Shown piece by piece: positions 61,822 through 64,000 of a stretch of 64,000 nt of DNA (its first letter is position 1; each line of letters opens with the position of its first letter). The position numbers were made by a program, and so were the translations under genes. Under the pieces are notes generated by a model. That model had not been told where the DNA came from. It searched no databases and saw only the letters and a list, made by a program, of their open reading frames with translations. Source of the stretch: Cryptomeria japonica (Eukaryota > Streptophyta > Pinopsida > Cupressales > Cupressaceae); contig NC_081412.1 of the NCBI RefSeq assembly GCF_030272615.1, positions 475,981,657-476,045,656 of the forward strand, read 5' to 3'.

Positions 61822-62640
61822 GAATGGGATCAACAAGAAGGAAGTTCTCAAGCGGGAGTTGAGGCAAACGAGGTTGAAGAACATGTGATTAAAGAACTTG
61901 AAGAACATAGGGAGGAGGCCCAAGTTGAATCAATGGAGGTCGAAGGAGAGGGGTTAGGTTTGTTACCTCCTACTTGTATGGATGAGCATATTCTAGATCT
62001 AGCTAAAAAACTAAAGAGAAATATTTCTTATTAAAATTTAGATCATTTACTTGAAATGGATGTGGATGAGTTAAAATGTCTCGGTGAAGAACCTAGACAG
62101 ACTAAATGGAGGTCAATGAATAAAAGTGCAAAAGAAATCATATCTCATTTCAATAATTTTGATACTACACTAGAGAAAGCCCAATTGCTATCAATTGTAC
62201 TTACTCATAATGAGTTAATAGATCCATTAAAATTGTTGGGTATAGATACAAAAAATAAAAAGAGAAAACTTCTCAACTACAAAAAATTATTATTGAAAAT
62301 GTTAAGAAAGGTTTGGTGAACATTGGTAAAAAACATCGAATAGTAGATAAGACCATATCAAGAAGAGTGATGTTGACATGTTTATTAAATGAAAGAATTC
62401 CTCAAAAAAGAAAAACTTATTTACTGTCATCTGAGTTTAGTTTTAGTAGAAGGACAATATCAAAATATGTGAAAAGGAGAAAGACTTTGGATGATACTAC
62501 CTCATAAGGGAACTGGACAATTACTTACAGAGATCCTCATTCTGATACGATTGAAGATATTGTTAGGAACTTCATGACAAGTTTTTTGGAATGATAATAC
62601 TCGTCCTTCATCAAATAGTAGAGATGTTATAACACAATAT
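61822..62640 (+). pseudogene. Broken gene of unknown plant family
   Basis: Begins after a splice-acceptor-like TTTGTTTGCAG. Frame 1 gives an acidic, Glu-rich start, then LDLAKKLKRNISY, a stop (62032), and MDVDELKCLGEEPRQTKW with STNK/NKSAKEI-type residues, QLLSIVLTHNELIDPLKLLG. A frameshift near 62300 leads into frame 3: KTISRRVMLTCLL, FSFSRRTISKYVKRRK, then after another stop WTITYRDPHSDTIEDIV and, shifted again, FWNDNTRPSSNSRDVI. I recall similar uncharacterised, repeat-associated plant proteins but cannot name a domain. The reading runs straight into the satellite at about 62629, which cuts it off. Confidence 0.5.
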
Positions 62641-64000
62641 GACCCCTTAGGACACCATATGAACTTTTAGGACATCATATTATCTGGATGGTTCATATAG
62701 TGTCCTAAGGGGCTATGTGGTGTCGTTAAGGGTTATATGGGGCCCTAAGGGGTCACACATGGTGTTGTAATACTGTATGACCCCTTAGGACACCATATAA
62801 ACCATTAAGACATCATATGGTCCTAATGATTCATATAGTATCCTAAGGGGTTATGTGGTGTCACTAGGGGTCATATGGGGTTCTAAGGAGTCAAATGGTG
62901 TCATTAGGGGTCATATGAACTCCTTAGGACCCAAACATGTGTTAAAACACCATATGACCCCTTAGGAGACCATATGAACCATTAAGACATCATATGGTCC
63001 TAATGGTTCATGTAGTATCCTAAGGGGTTATGTGGTGTCATTAGGGGTCATATGGGATCCTAAGGGGTCACACATGGTGTTGTAACACCGTATGACTCCT
63101 TAGGACACCATATAAACCATTAGCACATCATATGGTCCTAATGGTTCATATAGTGTCCTAAGGGGTTATGTGGTGTCGTTAGGGGTCATATGGGGTCCTA
63201 AGGGGTCACACATGGTGTTCTAACACCCTATGACCCCTTAGGACACCATATAAACCATTAGAACATCATATTTTCCTAATGTTCCATATAGTGTCCTAAG
63301 GGGAACTATGTGGTGTCGTTAGGGGTCATATGGGGTTCTAAGGCGTCAAATGGCATTAGGGGTCATATGGGGTCCTAAGGGGCCAAAAATGTGTTAAAAC
63401 ACCATATGACCCTTAGGAGACCATATGAACCATTAGGACATCATATGGTCCTAATGGTTCATATGGTGTCCTAAGGGGTCATGTGGTGTCGTTAGCCATC
63501 ATATGGGGTCTTAAGGGGTCAGACATGGTGTTATAACACCGTATGACCCCTTAAGACAACATATGAACTATTAGGACATCATATAGTCCTAATCGTTCAT
63601 ATGGTTTCCTAAGGGTTCATATGGTGACGTTAGGGGTCATATGGGGTCCTAAGGGGTCACATATGGTGTTATAACACCGTATGACCCCTAAGGATACCAT
63701 ATGAACCATTAGGACATCATATGGTCCTGATGATTCATATAGTCTCCTATGGGTTTATATGGTGTCGTTAAGGGTCATATGGGGTTTTAAGGTGTCAAAT
63801 GGTGTCATTAGGGGTCAAATGGGGGTCCTAAGGGGCCAAACATGTGTTAAAACACCATATGACCGCTTAAGACACCATATGACCCATTAGGACATCATAT
63901 GGTCCTAATTGTTCATATGGTGTCCTAAGGGGTCCTAAGGGGTCAGGCACGATGTTATAACACTGTATGACCCCTTAGAATACCATATGAACCATTAGGA
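62629..64000. repeat. Satellite with long inverted arms and 3-unit higher-order period
   Basis: Units start at about 62629, 62767, 62943, 63081, 63221, 63395, 63533, 63672, 63850 and 63957. Spacing alternates 176, 138 and 139 bp, so three units form a ~452 bp higher-order repeat (62767, 63221, 63672). Each unit contains a near-perfect inverted repeat: in the unit at 63395, arms 63406-63439 and 63448-63482 (ATGACCCC...ATTAGGAC) match at 33 of 35 positions around an 8 nt centre ATCATATG. No coding frame. The array runs off the right end of the window. Confidence 0.92.

Noticed and set aside
62629-64000. CRISPR-like array
   Set aside because: Units are contiguous satellite monomers without unique spacers, in a plant-type context.

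Overview
The window looks like nuclear DNA of a seed plant with a large, repeat-choked genome, most likely a gymnosperm. I infer this from AT-rich intergenic DNA, plant-type L1 LINEs, Ty1/copia remains, insertions inside insertions, microsatellite tracts hundreds of bases long, and one intact host gene in 64 kb. Nothing bacterial, viral or organellar was recognised, and I found no tRNA, rRNA or CRISPR.

The only gene I consider intact is a non-RD Ser/Thr protein kinase at about 27.7-31.7 kb (+). The exon ORF at 30.5-31.7 kb extends upstream through four small exons whose GT/AG borders and phases all agree, giving 466 residues. Its short N-terminus carries two membrane segments encoded by a duplicated pair of exons. 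There is no ectodomain. Intron 2 holds a copia-type LTR and a 177 bp tandem duplication. The upstream DNA holds a MITE-like element and two short tandem duplications.

Layout. 0.8-2.9 kb: LINE RNase H remnant followed by a decayed plant transposon-associated ORF. 3.2-3.5 kb: CA/TA microsatellite. 5.6-8.2 kb: segment with terminal inverted repeats, built of hairpin repeats around a 1 kb polypurine tract. 9.0-9.5 kb: LINE reverse transcriptase remnant. 11.1-14.7 kb: LTR-like element (minus). 14.9-20.3 kb: decayed LINE (minus). 20.5-21.2 kb: LINE fragment (+). 21.25-22.99 kb: LTR-type insertion with perfect 5 bp target duplication. 23.6-25.0 kb: second copy of the transposon-associated ORF (minus). 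26.3-32 kb: kinase locus. 32.3-37.2 kb: repeats and an unknown minus-strand ORF. 38.0-39.5 kb: truncated Ty1/copia gag-pol. 44.2-55.6 kb: two-ORF LINE whose ORF2 is split by a 5.57 kb LTR-like element, itself split by a 1.44 kb probable solo LTR; each has a perfect 5 bp target duplication. 55.6-60.07 kb: simple repeats, a dense palindromic-motif cluster and a LINE 3' terminus. 60.2-61.8 kb: CT-rich higher-order repeat. 61.8-62.6 kb: broken gene of unknown family. 62.6 kb to the end: satellite with ~35 bp inverted arms in each unit.

Apart from the kinase, everything recognisable is mobile-element or satellite sequence. I found no multi-gene system. The most unusual items are the duplicated membrane-exon module of the kinase, the palindromic satellite at the right end, the inverted-repeat-bounded polypurine element, and two distant clusters of GTTC-N4-GAAC near-palindromes.
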